DNA of 64,000 nucleotides, taken from NCBI GenBank assembly GCA_900110395.1, contig FODP01000007.1, positions 248,001 through 312,000 on the forward strand. The letters run 5' to 3'. The notes under the pieces are model-generated. The model was not told where the DNA came from and ran no database searches. It was given only the letters and a program-made list of their open reading frames with translations. A program made the position numbers and the translations under genes. The stretch's first letter is position 1, and the number at the start of each line of letters is the position of its first letter. Below, one piece after another: positions 50,535-59,376 of the stretch. The stretch is from Rhodospirillales bacterium URHD0017. Its GTDB lineage: Bacteria > Pseudomonadota > Alphaproteobacteria > Reyranellales > Reyranellaceae.

Positions 50535-52150
50535 ACTCCGATCGTCGTCAGGTCCTGGAACCAGTGCTGCGCCTGGACGTACGACTTGATCTTGGGCGAC
50601 AGCGCATGGGGGTTGGTGTCGTGCACTACCCAGATCAGCACGGCGTCGTCGACCACCTTCTCGTGCACCTTGGCCAGCAGGGCGTCCTGCTTGGCGGCGT
50701 CGAAGGTCGTCAGCACCTCGTTGATCAGTTTGTCGATCTCGGGATTGGAGTAGTAGCTCCAGTTCACGCCGACCGGTGCCGCCTGGTTGGACGCGAAGAA
50801 GCGCGTGATGGCGTAGACCGGATCGGACGTCACGTAGGCGATGTTGTTGGCCGTCACGTCCTTGTTCATGTCGGCCTTGGCGCCGGCGCGCCACGCCGTG
50901 TAGAGCGCTTCGAGCTCGACGACCTTGAATTCGAGGTCGATGTAGATGTCCTTGAACATCTCCTGGATCGCCTCGTTCATGGGCAGCGACAGCATCTGGC
51001 CGGTGCCGCCCGAGGCCACCACGAACTTGGTCTTGAGCGGCTGGCTCTTGCTGAAGCCCGCCTCGCTCATCAGCTTGCGCGCCTCGTCGGGCGCGTACTT
51101 CAGCACGAAGCTGGGCTTACCGAACCACGGGCTGCTGGGATCGACCTGGCCCAGCGCCGGCTTGGCGAGGCCGCCCAAGAGCTTGACGATGGCGTCGCGG
51201 TCGATCGCAAGGTTGGCCGCCTTGCGCAGCCGGATGTCGGTCCACGGCGAGCCCGGCAGCATGGACGGATGATAGTTCCAGACGTGCGGCGTCACGTTCT
51301 GCTCGATGCGCATGCCCGACTGCTTCAGCCTTGCCACCGCATCGGGCGGCGGCGTCTCGATCATGTCGACCGAGTTCGAGAGCAGCGCCGCGGTGCGGCT
51401 GGAATCCTCGGGCGCGCAGACCAGGACCAGCTTGTCGGTCCTGGCCATGCGCTTGGGGTTGAAATAGCCTTCGTTCTTCACCAGCTCGGCACGCTCGCGC
51501 GGCACCAGGCGGGCGAGCTTGAACGGGCCGGTGCCCGACGGCTCCGACGCCACCTTGTTCCAGTCCTTGCCCTGCTTCTCCCAGTTGGCCGGGCTCGCGA
51601 CCAGGAACCACAGCATCTGATAGGGAAAGAGCGCATCGACGGCCTTGGTCTTGATCTCGACCGTCATGTCGTCGAGCTTCTTGAAGCTCGCGATCGACGG
51701 CAGGCGCGGCCGGACCTGCGAGGCCTGGCGCTGGTCGAACTGCGGCGCATCCTTGTTGAACACCTTCTCGAGGTTCCAGACGACGGCATCGGCGTTGAAG
51801 GCCGAGCCGTCGTGGAACGTCACACCGGGCCTGAGCTTGAAGACCCACAGCGTCTTGTCGGCGTCATCGACCTTCCATTCGGTGGCGAGGCCGGGGATCA
51901 GCTTGCCCGGCCGGTCAGAAACATCCATCTCCCAGGCGACCAGCGGATCGTAGATCGTGTAGCCGGTGAACTGGTAGGCGCCGGCCCCGCGATCGGGCTG
52001 GCCGCTGGTGAGCGGAATATCCGCCATCGAGATGCCGTAGCGGACCAGCTTCTCCTGGGCCGCGGCCGGCACAACAAGACCCGCTGGCAACGCGATGGCG
52101 CTGGCGCCGGCCAACAGGGAACGGCGCGAGAGGCAGGTCTTGCCGGGCAT
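50531..52150 (-). CDS. ABC transporter substrate-binding protein, family 5, Tat-type signal
   Basis: 539 residues from ATG 52150. N-terminus SRRSLLAGASAIALPAGLVVPAAAQ has the twin-arginine and hydrophobic region of a Tat signal, so the protein may be exported folded. SBP_bac_5 features: LATEWKVDDADKTLWVFKLRPGVTFHDG, ADAVVWNLEKVF, and RKAANLAIDRDAIVKLL. Clearly paralogous to the protein at 53889 along its length (shared TSGQPD/TTGQPD, FHDGS-F-AD, VQAQ-WFQDLT). No permease follows it, so it may feed the transporter encoded at 55506-59376. Confidence 0.9.
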   Translation of the reverse strand: MPGKTCLSRRSLLAGASAIALPAGLVVPAAAQEKLVRYGISMADIPLTSGQPDRGAGAYQFTGYTIYDPLVAWEMDVSDRPGKLIPGLATEWKVDDADKTLWVFKLRPGVTFHDGSAFNADAVVWNLEKVFNKDAPQFDQRQASQVRPRLPSIASFKKLDDMTVEIKTKAVDALFPYQMLWFLVASPANWEKQGKDWNKVASEPSGTGPFKLARLVPRERAELVKNEGYFNPKRMARTDKLVLVCAPEDSSRTAALLSNSVDMIETPPPDAVARLKQSGMRIEQNVTPHVWNYHPSMLPGSPWTDIRLRKAANLAIDRDAIVKLLGGLAKPALGQVDPSSPWFGKPSFVLKYAPDEARKLMSEAGFSKSQPLKTKFVVASGGTGQMLSLPMNEAIQEMFKDIYIDLEFKVVELEALYTAWRAGAKADMNKDVTANNIAYVTSDPVYAITRFFASNQAAPVGVNWSYYSNPEIDKLINEVLTTFDAAKQDALLAKVHEKVVDDAVLIWVVHDTNPHALSPKIKSYVQAQHWFQDLTTIGV

Positions 52151-52164
52151 GAAGTCTCCTGGAG

Positions 52165-53568
52165 TTAGAGCGTTGGTCGTCGAAGGCGCCACGGCGTGGC
52201 GCGTTCGTAGGCCGCACCGGCGGCGAAGACGCTGGCTTCGTCGAACGGCCGTCCGGCGAGCTGGAAGGCGAGCGGAAAGCCGTCGCTGCCGAAGCCGCAG
52301 CACACCGTCATCGCCGGCTGGCCGGTGACGTTGAACGGCATGCTGAGCGAGGCCTTGCCGAAGAAGTGGAAGATCGCCTGCGGCTCCTCGAATTTCTCCG
52401 GCTGGCCCCATTGGTTGGGCGCCACGACGAGGTCGTAGCCGCGCATGGCCGCGCGCGTGTCGACCTGCAGCTTGCGCCGGAAGCGCAAGGCGGAGAGGTA
52501 CTGCTCCGCCGTCAGGAATGCGCCGAGCTGGAAGCGGCGGCGCGTCGTGTAGCCGAACTTCTCCGGCGTCTCGATCACCTCTTGCCGATGGATGGCGTGC
52601 GCCTCGACAGTGATCACGACGCGCCCGCAGATGTGATAGTCCCAGATGTCGGGGAACACGACTTCCTCGACGACGGCGCCCTGCTCACGCAGCACGCGCA
52701 CGGCCTCGTCCATGCCCTTGGCCATGTCGGCCGTCAGGTTGCCCTCGTACCAGGTGCGGGCGAGCGCAATGCGCATGCCTTTGATCGAGCGCTGCGTGGC
52801 CGCGCCATAGTCGACCTTGGTTGCCTCGGCCGACGCCTGGTCGTTGGGATCGTGGCCCGCCAGCACGTCGAGCATCAGCGCGTTGTCCTCGACCGTCCAG
52901 GCGAGCGGGCCCGCGGTGTCGAAGCTGAACGACAACGGGAAGATGCCGCAGCGGCTGACCAGGCCATAGGTCGGCTTGATGCCGGCGGTGCCGCAGAAGC
53001 CCGCCGGGTTGCGGATCGAGCCGCCGGTGTCGGAGCCCATGGCGCCCATGCACAGCGCGGCGGCGACGGCCGCGCCCGAGCCGCTCGACGAGCCGCCGGG
53101 CTGGTAGTCGGTGTTCCAGGGATTGCGCGCCGCCGGAAAGGGCTGGTCGGGCGTCATCGCGCCGTTGGCGAACTCGTGCGTGGCAAGCTTGCCCAGGATG
53201 ACCGCGCCACCCGCCTTCAGGCGCCGCACCGTCTCGGCGTCGACCGCGGGCACGTAGTCGGCACGCAGGTGCGAGTGGCCCGTCGTCAGCACGCCCTCGG
53301 TCTCGTAGATGTCCTTCAGCGCGATCGGAATGCCGTGCAGGGGGCCGCGATTGAGGCCCTGGCTCAGCTCCATGTCGGCCTGCTTGGCGGCGATCCGCGC
53401 GCGGTCGGCGGTCACGGTGATGTAGCTCGCGATCTTGTGATCGACGGCGTCGATGCGGGCGAGGAAAGCCTCGGTGAGCGCAGTCGAGGTGATCTCGCCG
53501 CGCGTCAGAAGGTTGCCGGCTTGGGCGATGCTGAGCGTCGTCAGCTCGGCGGGGGCGGGCTTACTCAT
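52165..53568 (-). CDS. Amidase signature family hydrolase
   Basis: 467 residues from ATG 53568. Catalytic triad of the amidase signature family: Lys85 in PIALKDIYET, cis-Ser at residues 160-162 in QPGGSSSGSGAAVA, nucleophile Ser184 in SDTGGSIRNPA. Closest in style to AtzE/GatA-like hydrolases, with substrate unknown. Its start overlaps the small DUF4089-like gene by 8 nt, and the binding protein gene follows after 14 nt. This suggests a pathway that imports and hydrolyses an amide, biuret or peptide-like compound (inference). Confidence 0.9.
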   Translation of the reverse strand: MSKPAPAELTTLSIAQAGNLLTRGEITSTALTEAFLARIDAVDHKIASYITVTADRARIAAKQADMELSQGLNRGPLHGIPIALKDIYETEGVLTTGHSHLRADYVPAVDAETVRRLKAGGAVILGKLATHEFANGAMTPDQPFPAARNPWNTDYQPGGSSSGSGAAVAAALCMGAMGSDTGGSIRNPAGFCGTAGIKPTYGLVSRCGIFPLSFSFDTAGPLAWTVEDNALMLDVLAGHDPNDQASAEATKVDYGAATQRSIKGMRIALARTWYEGNLTADMAKGMDEAVRVLREQGAVVEEVVFPDIWDYHICGRVVITVEAHAIHRQEVIETPEKFGYTTRRRFQLGAFLTAEQYLSALRFRRKLQVDTRAAMRGYDLVVAPNQWGQPEKFEEPQAIFHFFGKASLSMPFNVTGQPAMTVCCGFGSDGFPLAFQLAGRPFDEASVFAAGAAYERATPWRLRRPTL

Positions 53569-53755
53569 CGGCGCGGAACACATGCGGCGGTTCGGCGGCC
53601 CAGGCCCAATGGCTGGGGATGCGCTCCATCAATTTCAGCAATCCGACATAGCCCTTGTGCAGATGCTCGATGTCCTCGGCCGTGAGCGGCAGGCCGGTCA
53701 GGGCCGCGCGCACGCGAAATTCCTCGATCGTTGGTGGGGCCTTGTCTTCCGTCAT
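53561..53755 (-). CDS. Small AtzG-like (DUF4089-type) amidase partner
   Basis: 64 residues from ATG 53755 (GGAAG just upstream). The core reads EEFRVRAALTGLPLTAEDIEHLHKGYVGL, two amphipathic helices like the AtzG/DUF4089 small subunit that stabilises the amidase AtzE. It overlaps the amidase start, as AtzG-AtzE pairs do. Assignment rests on helix pattern, size and position. Confidence 0.7.
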   Translation of the reverse strand: MTEDKAPPTIEEFRVRAALTGLPLTAEDIEHLHKGYVGLLKLMERIPSHWAWAAEPPHVFRADE

Positions 53756-53775
53756 GTCGCTTCCTTCCAATCGAA

Positions 53776-53842
53776 GTCATGCAAGCGACATGCCGCCTCA
53801 TTCACCGCGACGGTGCAAGCCTTGGCTTGGGGCTTGCATGAC
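53776..53842. promoter_or_regulatory. 11-bp inverted repeat in divergent amidase/ABC promoter region
   Basis: GTCATGCAAGC (53776-53786) and GCTTGCATGAC (53832-53842) are perfect reverse complements with centres 56 bp apart, in the 133-nt region between two divergent starts. Spacing fits a regulator binding two half-sites or a looped pair. The half-site is shared with the palindrome at 33788. Confidence 0.55.
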
Positions 53843-53888
53843 GTCGGCCCGAGCGCCTGCCTGCGGGCGCCCAACAGTGGAGCACCGG

Positions 53889-55493
53889 ATGTTCAAGCGC
53901 CTTCGCATTGCCGCCCTGGGCCTCGGCCTTGTCACGGCGACTGCAATGCCTGCCTTCTCCCAAGGCACTCTGCGCATCGGCATGACAGCTGCCGACATTC
54001 CGCAGACCACCGGCCAGCCCGACCAGGGTTTCGAAGGCTTCCGCTTCGCCGGCTACACCATTTACGACGCACTGGTGAACTGGGACCTGTCGAAGGCTGA
54101 CACCATCGCCGACATCCGCCCGGGCCTGGCCACCGAATGGTCGGCGGTCGAGGGTGAGCCCACCAAGTGGATCTTCAAGCTGCGCCAGGGCGTGAAGTTC
54201 CACGACGGCTCGGACTTCGACGCCGACGTCGTGGTGTGGAACCTCGAGAAGATCCTGAACGACAAGTCGCCGCAGTTCGATCCCAAGCAGGCCGCCCAGG
54301 CGCGGGCGCGTGTGCCGACGCTGGTCGGCTGGAAGGCGGTCGACAAGTACACGGTCGAGCTCACCACGCGCGTGGTGAACGCGCTGTTCCCCTACGACAT
54401 GTCCTACATCTTCTATTCCAGCCCGACGAACTGGGAGAAGCAGAGCAAGGACTGGGTCAAGGTGGCCCTGCAGCCCTCCGGCACCGGCCCGTTCAAGGTC
54501 GACCGCGTCGTGCCGCGCGAGCGCATGGAGCTGTCGCGTAACGCCGACTACTGGGAGAAGACGCGCGTTCCCAAGCTCGACAAGGTGCTGCTGTTCCCCA
54601 TGCCGGAGGCGGCGACCCGCACTGCCGCGCTGCTGGCGGGTCAGGTCGACTGGATCGAGGTGCCCGCGCCCGACGCCATCCCGCGCCTGAAACAGGGCGG
54701 CATGAACATCGTCACCAACAAGTACCCGCACAACTGGGCCTATCAGCCCAGCATGGTCGAGGGCTCGGCGTGGGCGGATATCCGCGTGCGCAAGGCGGCC
54801 AACCTCGCGGTCGATCGCGCCGGCCTCACCAAGCTGCTGGGCGGCATGATGATCGAATCCAAGGGCGTGGTTTACCCCGGCCATCCCTGGTTCGGCTCGC
54901 CGACCTTCGACATCAAGTACGACCCGGAGGCGGCCAAGAAGCTTTTGGCCGAAGCCGGCTACAGCGCCACCAAGAAGCCCAAGATCAAGATCGCGATCTC
55001 GACCTCGGGCTCGGGCCAGATGCTGCCCTTGCCGATGAACGAGTACGTGCAGGAGAACCTGAACGCGGTGGGCTTCGACACCCAGTTCGAGGTCATGGAA
55101 TGGAACGCGCTGGTGACCTTCTCCTTCCAGCCCGTCACCGGCGAGGCCTCGACCAAAGCGGGCGTCAACGGCATCAACATCAGCCGCGCCACGGTCGATC
55201 CCTACTCAGCCTTCATGCGCCTCTATCACAGCGACTACGTACCCCCGAAGGGCGCCAACTGGGGCATCCTGAAGGACGCCAAGCTCGATGAGCTGATCAA
55301 CAAGGCCCACACCTCGTTCGATCGTGCGGCGCAGACCAAGGCTCTGGCCGACGTCCATACCTACATCGTCGACCAGTCCTACTGGGTCTATATCGCCCAC
55401 GACCTCAACCCGCGCGCCATGAGCCCCAAGGTGACGGGCTTCGTGCAGGCCCAGAGCTGGTTCCAGGACCTCACGCCCATCACCATGAAGTAG
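53889..55493 (+). CDS. ABC transporter substrate-binding protein, family 5
   Basis: 534 residues with an ordinary Sec signal (RIAALGLGLVTATAMPAFSQ). SBP_bac_5 fold: LATEWSAVEGEPTKWIFKLRQGVKFHDGSDF, ADVVVWNLEKIL, VRKAANLAVDRAGLTKLLGG. First gene of a complete dipeptide-type ABC operon (binding protein, two permeases, two ATPases). Paralog of the divergent Tat-type binding protein at 50531. Confidence 0.92.
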   Translation: MFKRLRIAALGLGLVTATAMPAFSQGTLRIGMTAADIPQTTGQPDQGFEGFRFAGYTIYDALVNWDLSKADTIADIRPGLATEWSAVEGEPTKWIFKLRQGVKFHDGSDFDADVVVWNLEKILNDKSPQFDPKQAAQARARVPTLVGWKAVDKYTVELTTRVVNALFPYDMSYIFYSSPTNWEKQSKDWVKVALQPSGTGPFKVDRVVPRERMELSRNADYWEKTRVPKLDKVLLFPMPEAATRTAALLAGQVDWIEVPAPDAIPRLKQGGMNIVTNKYPHNWAYQPSMVEGSAWADIRVRKAANLAVDRAGLTKLLGGMMIESKGVVYPGHPWFGSPTFDIKYDPEAAKKLLAEAGYSATKKPKIKIAISTSGSGQMLPLPMNEYVQENLNAVGFDTQFEVMEWNALVTFSFQPVTGEASTKAGVNGINISRATVDPYSAFMRLYHSDYVPPKGANWGILKDAKLDELINKAHTSFDRAAQTKALADVHTYIVDQSYWVYIAHDLNPRAMSPKVTGFVQAQSWFQDLTPITMK

Positions 55494-55505
55494 CGGGGCG
55501 GCGCA

Positions 55506-56459
55506 ATGCTCCTCTATGCCCTGAGGCGGCTGATCTACCTGGTGCCGGTCGCCTTCGGCGTGTCGCTGCTGGTGTTCGGGCTGGTGCATCTCGCGCCGGG
55601 CGATCCGATCTCGGCCATCGTGCCGCCGGATGCGCCCAAGGAAGTGATCGACAAGCTCAAGGAGTATTACGGCTTCGACAAGCCGTTGCCGGTGCAGTAC
55701 CTGCGCTGGCTGGGCGTGACCTTGACCGGCGACTTCGGCACTTCGATCGGCACCGGCCGTCCGGTGGCGAGCGAAGTCGCCTCGGCGTTCGGCAACACCA
55801 TCATCCTCGCCATCGCCGCCACGACGCTCGCCTTCACGCTGGCCGTCATCCTCGGCACCGCGGCGGCCTACGCCAAGTCGCGCATCGTCGACCGGCTGGT
55901 CACCCTGATCTCGCTGGTCGGCGTCAGCGTGCCTCACTTCTGGCTGGCGATCGTGCTGGTGATCATCTTTGCCGTCGAACTCGGCGCCTTGCCGCCCATG
56001 GGCATGGGGCCGGAGAACTCGACGGGCTGGCGCTTCGACCGCGCCCATCTCGCCCACATGGTGCTGCCGACCATCGCGCTCTCGGTGATCCCGCTCGGCG
56101 TCGTCACGCGTACCGTGCGCTCGACGATCAAGGAAACGCTCAGCATGGAGTTCGTCACCGCCCTGCAGGCCAAGGGCATGAACGACAGCCAGATCCTGCG
56201 CCACGTGCTGAAGAACGCCGCGCCGACCTGCCTCGCCGTGATGGGCCTGCAGGCCGGCAACCTGATCGGCGGCTCGATCCTGATCGAGACGGTGTTCGCC
56301 TGGCCGGGCACCGGCTTCCTGCTGAACAGCGCCATCTTCCGCCGCGACCTGCCGATCCTGCAGGGCACGACCCTGGTGCTGGCCGGCTTCTTCATGTTGC
56401 TCAACCTCACCGTGGACGTGATCCAGACCATGGTCGATCCACGCATCAAGCGAGGCTGA
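55506..56459 (+). CDS. ABC transporter permease, DppB type
   Basis: 317 residues, six transmembrane helices. N-terminal LRRLIYLVPVAFGVSLLVFGLVHLAPGDP is the standard DppB/OppB start; the cytoplasmic EAA loop reads EFVTALQAKGMNDSQILRHVLKNAAPT. Forms the channel with the DppC-type protein encoded 4 nt downstream. Confidence 0.95.
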   Translation: MLLYALRRLIYLVPVAFGVSLLVFGLVHLAPGDPISAIVPPDAPKEVIDKLKEYYGFDKPLPVQYLRWLGVTLTGDFGTSIGTGRPVASEVASAFGNTIILAIAATTLAFTLAVILGTAAAYAKSRIVDRLVTLISLVGVSVPHFWLAIVLVIIFAVELGALPPMGMGPENSTGWRFDRAHLAHMVLPTIALSVIPLGVVTRTVRSTIKETLSMEFVTALQAKGMNDSQILRHVLKNAAPTCLAVMGLQAGNLIGGSILIETVFAWPGTGFLLNSAIFRRDLPILQGTTLVLAGFFMLLNLTVDVIQTMVDPRIKRG

Positions 56460-56463
56460 CGCC

Positions 56464-57369
56464 ATGGCGATCCAGACCCCCTCGCTCGAGCTTGGCGCCC
56501 CTCTGGTGCAAGCGACCGCAGCCGCCGCGGGACGCGGCTACTGGAAGTCGGTCGCCCGTCGCCTGCGCCGCGATCCGGTGACCGTGATCTGCGCCGCCGT
56601 GCTGCTCCTGCTCGTTGCCTCCGCCCTGGCGGCGCCGTGGCTGGGCCTGGCTGATCCCTACAAGACCTCGATGTTGCGCCGCCTCTATCCGCTGGGCTCG
56701 CCCAATCACATTCTTGGCACCGACGAACTCGGCCGCGACATGCTCGCGCGCCTGATCTATGGCGGCCGCCTGTCGCTGTTCATGGGCGTGACGCCGGTGG
56801 TCTGCGCCCTGCTGATCGGCGGCCTTCTCGGCATCACGGCGGGCTTCGTTGGCGGTCGCACCAACATGGCGATCATGCGCGTCATGGACGTGTTCTATGC
56901 CTTCCCGTCGGTGCTGCTGGCGATCTCGCTGTCGGGCGCCATGGGCGCGGGCACCGAAAACACCTTGCTCTCGCTCACCCTGGTCTTCATCCCGCCGGTC
57001 TGTCGCGTCTCGGAAAGCGTGACGACGCAGGTGCGCGGCTTCGATTTCGTCGATGCCGCGCGGGCGAGCGGTGCAAGCGCCCTCACCATCGTGCGCGTGC
57101 ACGTGCTCGGTAACGTGCTGGGGCCGATCCTGGTCTATGCCACCTCGCTGATCAGCGTGGCCATCATCCTGGCCGCCGGCCTGAGCTTCCTGGGCCTCGG
57201 CGTGAAGCCGCCCGAGCCGGAATGGGGCCTGATGCTGAACACGCTGCGCCAGGCGATCTACGTCAACCCGGTCCTGGCGGCCCTGCCCGGCGTCATGATC
57301 TTCATCACCTCGATCTGCTTCAACATGATGAGCGACGGGCTGCGCGCCGCCATGGATGTGAAGGCCTGA
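56464..57369 (+). CDS. ABC transporter permease, DppC type
   Basis: 301 residues, six transmembrane helices and a cytoplasmic N-terminus (RRLRRDPVTVICAAVLLLLV). DppC signatures HILGTDELGRDMLARLIYGGRLSL and the EAA loop DAARASGASALTIVRVHVLGNVLGP are present. Second membrane subunit of the importer. Confidence 0.95.
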   Translation: MAIQTPSLELGAPLVQATAAAAGRGYWKSVARRLRRDPVTVICAAVLLLLVASALAAPWLGLADPYKTSMLRRLYPLGSPNHILGTDELGRDMLARLIYGGRLSLFMGVTPVVCALLIGGLLGITAGFVGGRTNMAIMRVMDVFYAFPSVLLAISLSGAMGAGTENTLLSLTLVFIPPVCRVSESVTTQVRGFDFVDAARASGASALTIVRVHVLGNVLGPILVYATSLISVAIILAAGLSFLGLGVKPPEPEWGLMLNTLRQAIYVNPVLAALPGVMIFITSICFNMMSDGLRAAMDVKA

Positions 57370-57370
57370 C

Positions 57371-58402
57371 ATGGACACGATGATCCCTGTCGATCGCGGG
57401 GGCCCGGCCCAGCCCCTGTTGCTGGCCAGCGGCCTGCGCAAGCACTTCCCGGTGGGCGGCGGCCTTTTAGGTCGCGGTCGCAAGGTGGTGCGCGCGGTCG
57501 ACGATCTCACCTTGTCGGTGGCCAAGGGCGAGACGCTGGGCGTGGTGGGCGAATCGGGCTGCGGCAAGTCGACGGTGGCGCGGCTCCTGATCAGGCTGAT
57601 CAAGCCGGACCGTGGCACCATGGTGCTGGACGGCGATCCTGTCGACGAGCCGCACGGCATCACGGTGAACGAGCTGCGCCGCCAGGTGCAGATGGTGTTC
57701 CAGGATTCCTACGCCTCGCTCAACCCCCGGCTCACCATCGCCGAGACGCTGGCCTTCGCGCCCAAGGCGCACGGCCTGCCGGCGGCCCAGGCGCGCGAGC
57801 GCGTGCGCGACCTTTTGAGCAAGGTCGGGCTCGATCCCAACAACTACGCCGAACGCTATCCGCACGAGCTGTCGGGCGGCCAGCGCCAGCGCGTCAACAT
57901 CGCCCGGGCGCTGGCGCTCCGGCCGCGGCTGGTGATCCTCGACGAGGCGGTGTCGGCGCTCGACAAGTCGGTCGAGGCCCAGGTCCTGAACATGCTGGTC
58001 GACCTCAAGAGCGAGCTTGGCCTCACCTACCTCTTCATCAGCCACGACCTCAACGTCGTGCAGTATCTCTCGGACCGCGTGCTGGTGATGTATCTCGGCA
58101 AGATCGTCGAGCTTGGCCCCGTCGAGGCGATCTACGGCAATCCGCAACACCCCTACACGCGGGCGCTGCTCTCGGCGCGGCCGTCGATGGATCCGCGCAA
58201 GCGCACCAAGGAAGCACCCATCCAGGGCGATCCGCCCAACCCCATCGATCCACCGTCGGGCTGCCGCTTCCGCACCCGCTGCCCCTTCGCCGAGGAGGTC
58301 TGCGCCAAGCTCGAGCCGGCGCTGGCCGAGACCGGCCGCCAGGCGGTGGCCTGCCACATGAGCGTTGCCGGCTCCGGCCATTCCAAGGCAGTCGCAGCAT
58401 GA
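57371..58402 (+). CDS. ABC transporter ATP-binding protein, DppF/OppF type
   Basis: 343 residues. Walker A GESGCGKST, Q-loop MVFQDSYASLNPR, signature LSGGQRQR, Walker B LVILDEAVSALD, and the C-terminal oligopeptide-type Cys cluster (CRFRTRCPFAEEVC) that can bind an Fe-S cluster in relatives. Its stop overlaps the next ATPase gene by 4 nt. Confidence 0.95.
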   Translation: MDTMIPVDRGGPAQPLLLASGLRKHFPVGGGLLGRGRKVVRAVDDLTLSVAKGETLGVVGESGCGKSTVARLLIRLIKPDRGTMVLDGDPVDEPHGITVNELRRQVQMVFQDSYASLNPRLTIAETLAFAPKAHGLPAAQARERVRDLLSKVGLDPNNYAERYPHELSGGQRQRVNIARALALRPRLVILDEAVSALDKSVEAQVLNMLVDLKSELGLTYLFISHDLNVVQYLSDRVLVMYLGKIVELGPVEAIYGNPQHPYTRALLSARPSMDPRKRTKEAPIQGDPPNPIDPPSGCRFRTRCPFAEEVCAKLEPALAETGRQAVACHMSVAGSGHSKAVAA

Positions 58403-59376
58403 GCGATCTCCTGCAAGTCCGCGACCTGCACGTCACCTTCAAGACGCCGGATCGCACCGTCCACGCCGTGAACGGCGTCAGCTTCGACCTCAAGCGCGGC
58501 GAGACCTTGGGCATCCTGGGCGAATCGGGCTCGGGCAAGAGCGTCACCCTGCGCTCGATCCTGCGGCTCCATCCCGAGCATCGCACGCGCTGGTCGGGCA
58601 GCATCCGCATGGAGGGCGACGAGGTTTTGGACATGGGCTCGCGCGCTCTAGGCGACCTGCGCGGCCGTCGCGTGGCCATGATCTTCCAGGAGCCGGCGAC
58701 GGCCTTCGATCCGGTCTTCACCGTCGGCCATCAGATCGCCGAGACCATCCGGCGTCACACCGGCAAGAGCGAGAGCGACGCCTGGAAGCGGGCGAAGGAG
58801 CTGCTCGAGCTGGTGCGCATTCCTTCGCCGGCGCAGCGCCTAAAGGCTTATCCGTTCGAGATGTCGGGCGGCATGCGCCAGCGCGCCATGATCGCGCTGG
58901 CGCTGTCGTGCAATCCCAGCCTGCTGCTGGCCGACGAGCCGACGACGGCGCTCGACGCCACCGTGCAGATCCAGGTCCTGCTGCTGATCCGCGAATTGCA
59001 GCGCGAGTTCGACCTCGGCGTGATCTTCGTCACCCACGACATCGGGGTGGCGGTCGAGGTCTCCGACCGCATCGGCGTGATGTATGCCGGCAAGATCGTC
59101 GAGCTGGCGCCGGTCGAGAAGATGGTCGACGCGCCGCAGCATCCCTACAGCCGCGGCCTGCTCGCCTCGACGGTGCATGACGGCATGCGCGGCCAGCGGC
59201 TGGAGGCGATCCCGGGCGCGCCGCCCGACCTCGCCGAAGTGCCGACCGGCTGCAGCTTCGCGCCGCGCTGCAAGTTCGTGCGTCCGGATTGCACGACGGC
59301 GCCACCCAACCTGCGGGCGACCGGCGACAGCCACCTCGTGCGCTGCGTGCTCGCCGAGACTGCCGTCGCGGCCTAG
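58399..59376 (+). CDS. ABC transporter ATP-binding protein, DppD/OppD type
   Basis: 325 residues. Walker A GESGSGKSV, Q-loop MIFQEPATAFDPVF, signature MSGGMRQR, Walker B LLLADEPTTALD, and C-terminal CSFAPRCKFVRPDC. Second ATPase of the heterodimer. Gene order (OppF type before OppD type) is reversed relative to the classical dpp operon. Convergent with the DUF4239 gene. Confidence 0.95.
   Translation: MSDLLQVRDLHVTFKTPDRTVHAVNGVSFDLKRGETLGILGESGSGKSVTLRSILRLHPEHRTRWSGSIRMEGDEVLDMGSRALGDLRGRRVAMIFQEPATAFDPVFTVGHQIAETIRRHTGKSESDAWKRAKELLELVRIPSPAQRLKAYPFEMSGGMRQRAMIALALSCNPSLLLADEPTTALDATVQIQVLLLIRELQREFDLGVIFVTHDIGVAVEVSDRIGVMYAGKIVELAPVEKMVDAPQHPYSRGLLASTVHDGMRGQRLEAIPGAPPDLAEVPTGCSFAPRCKFVRPDCTTAPPNLRATGDSHLVRCVLAETAVAA

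Noticed and set aside
50117-52168. 683-codon plus-strand frame opposite the binding protein gene
   Set aside because: Antisense shadow of the Tat-type binding protein; composition not protein-like.
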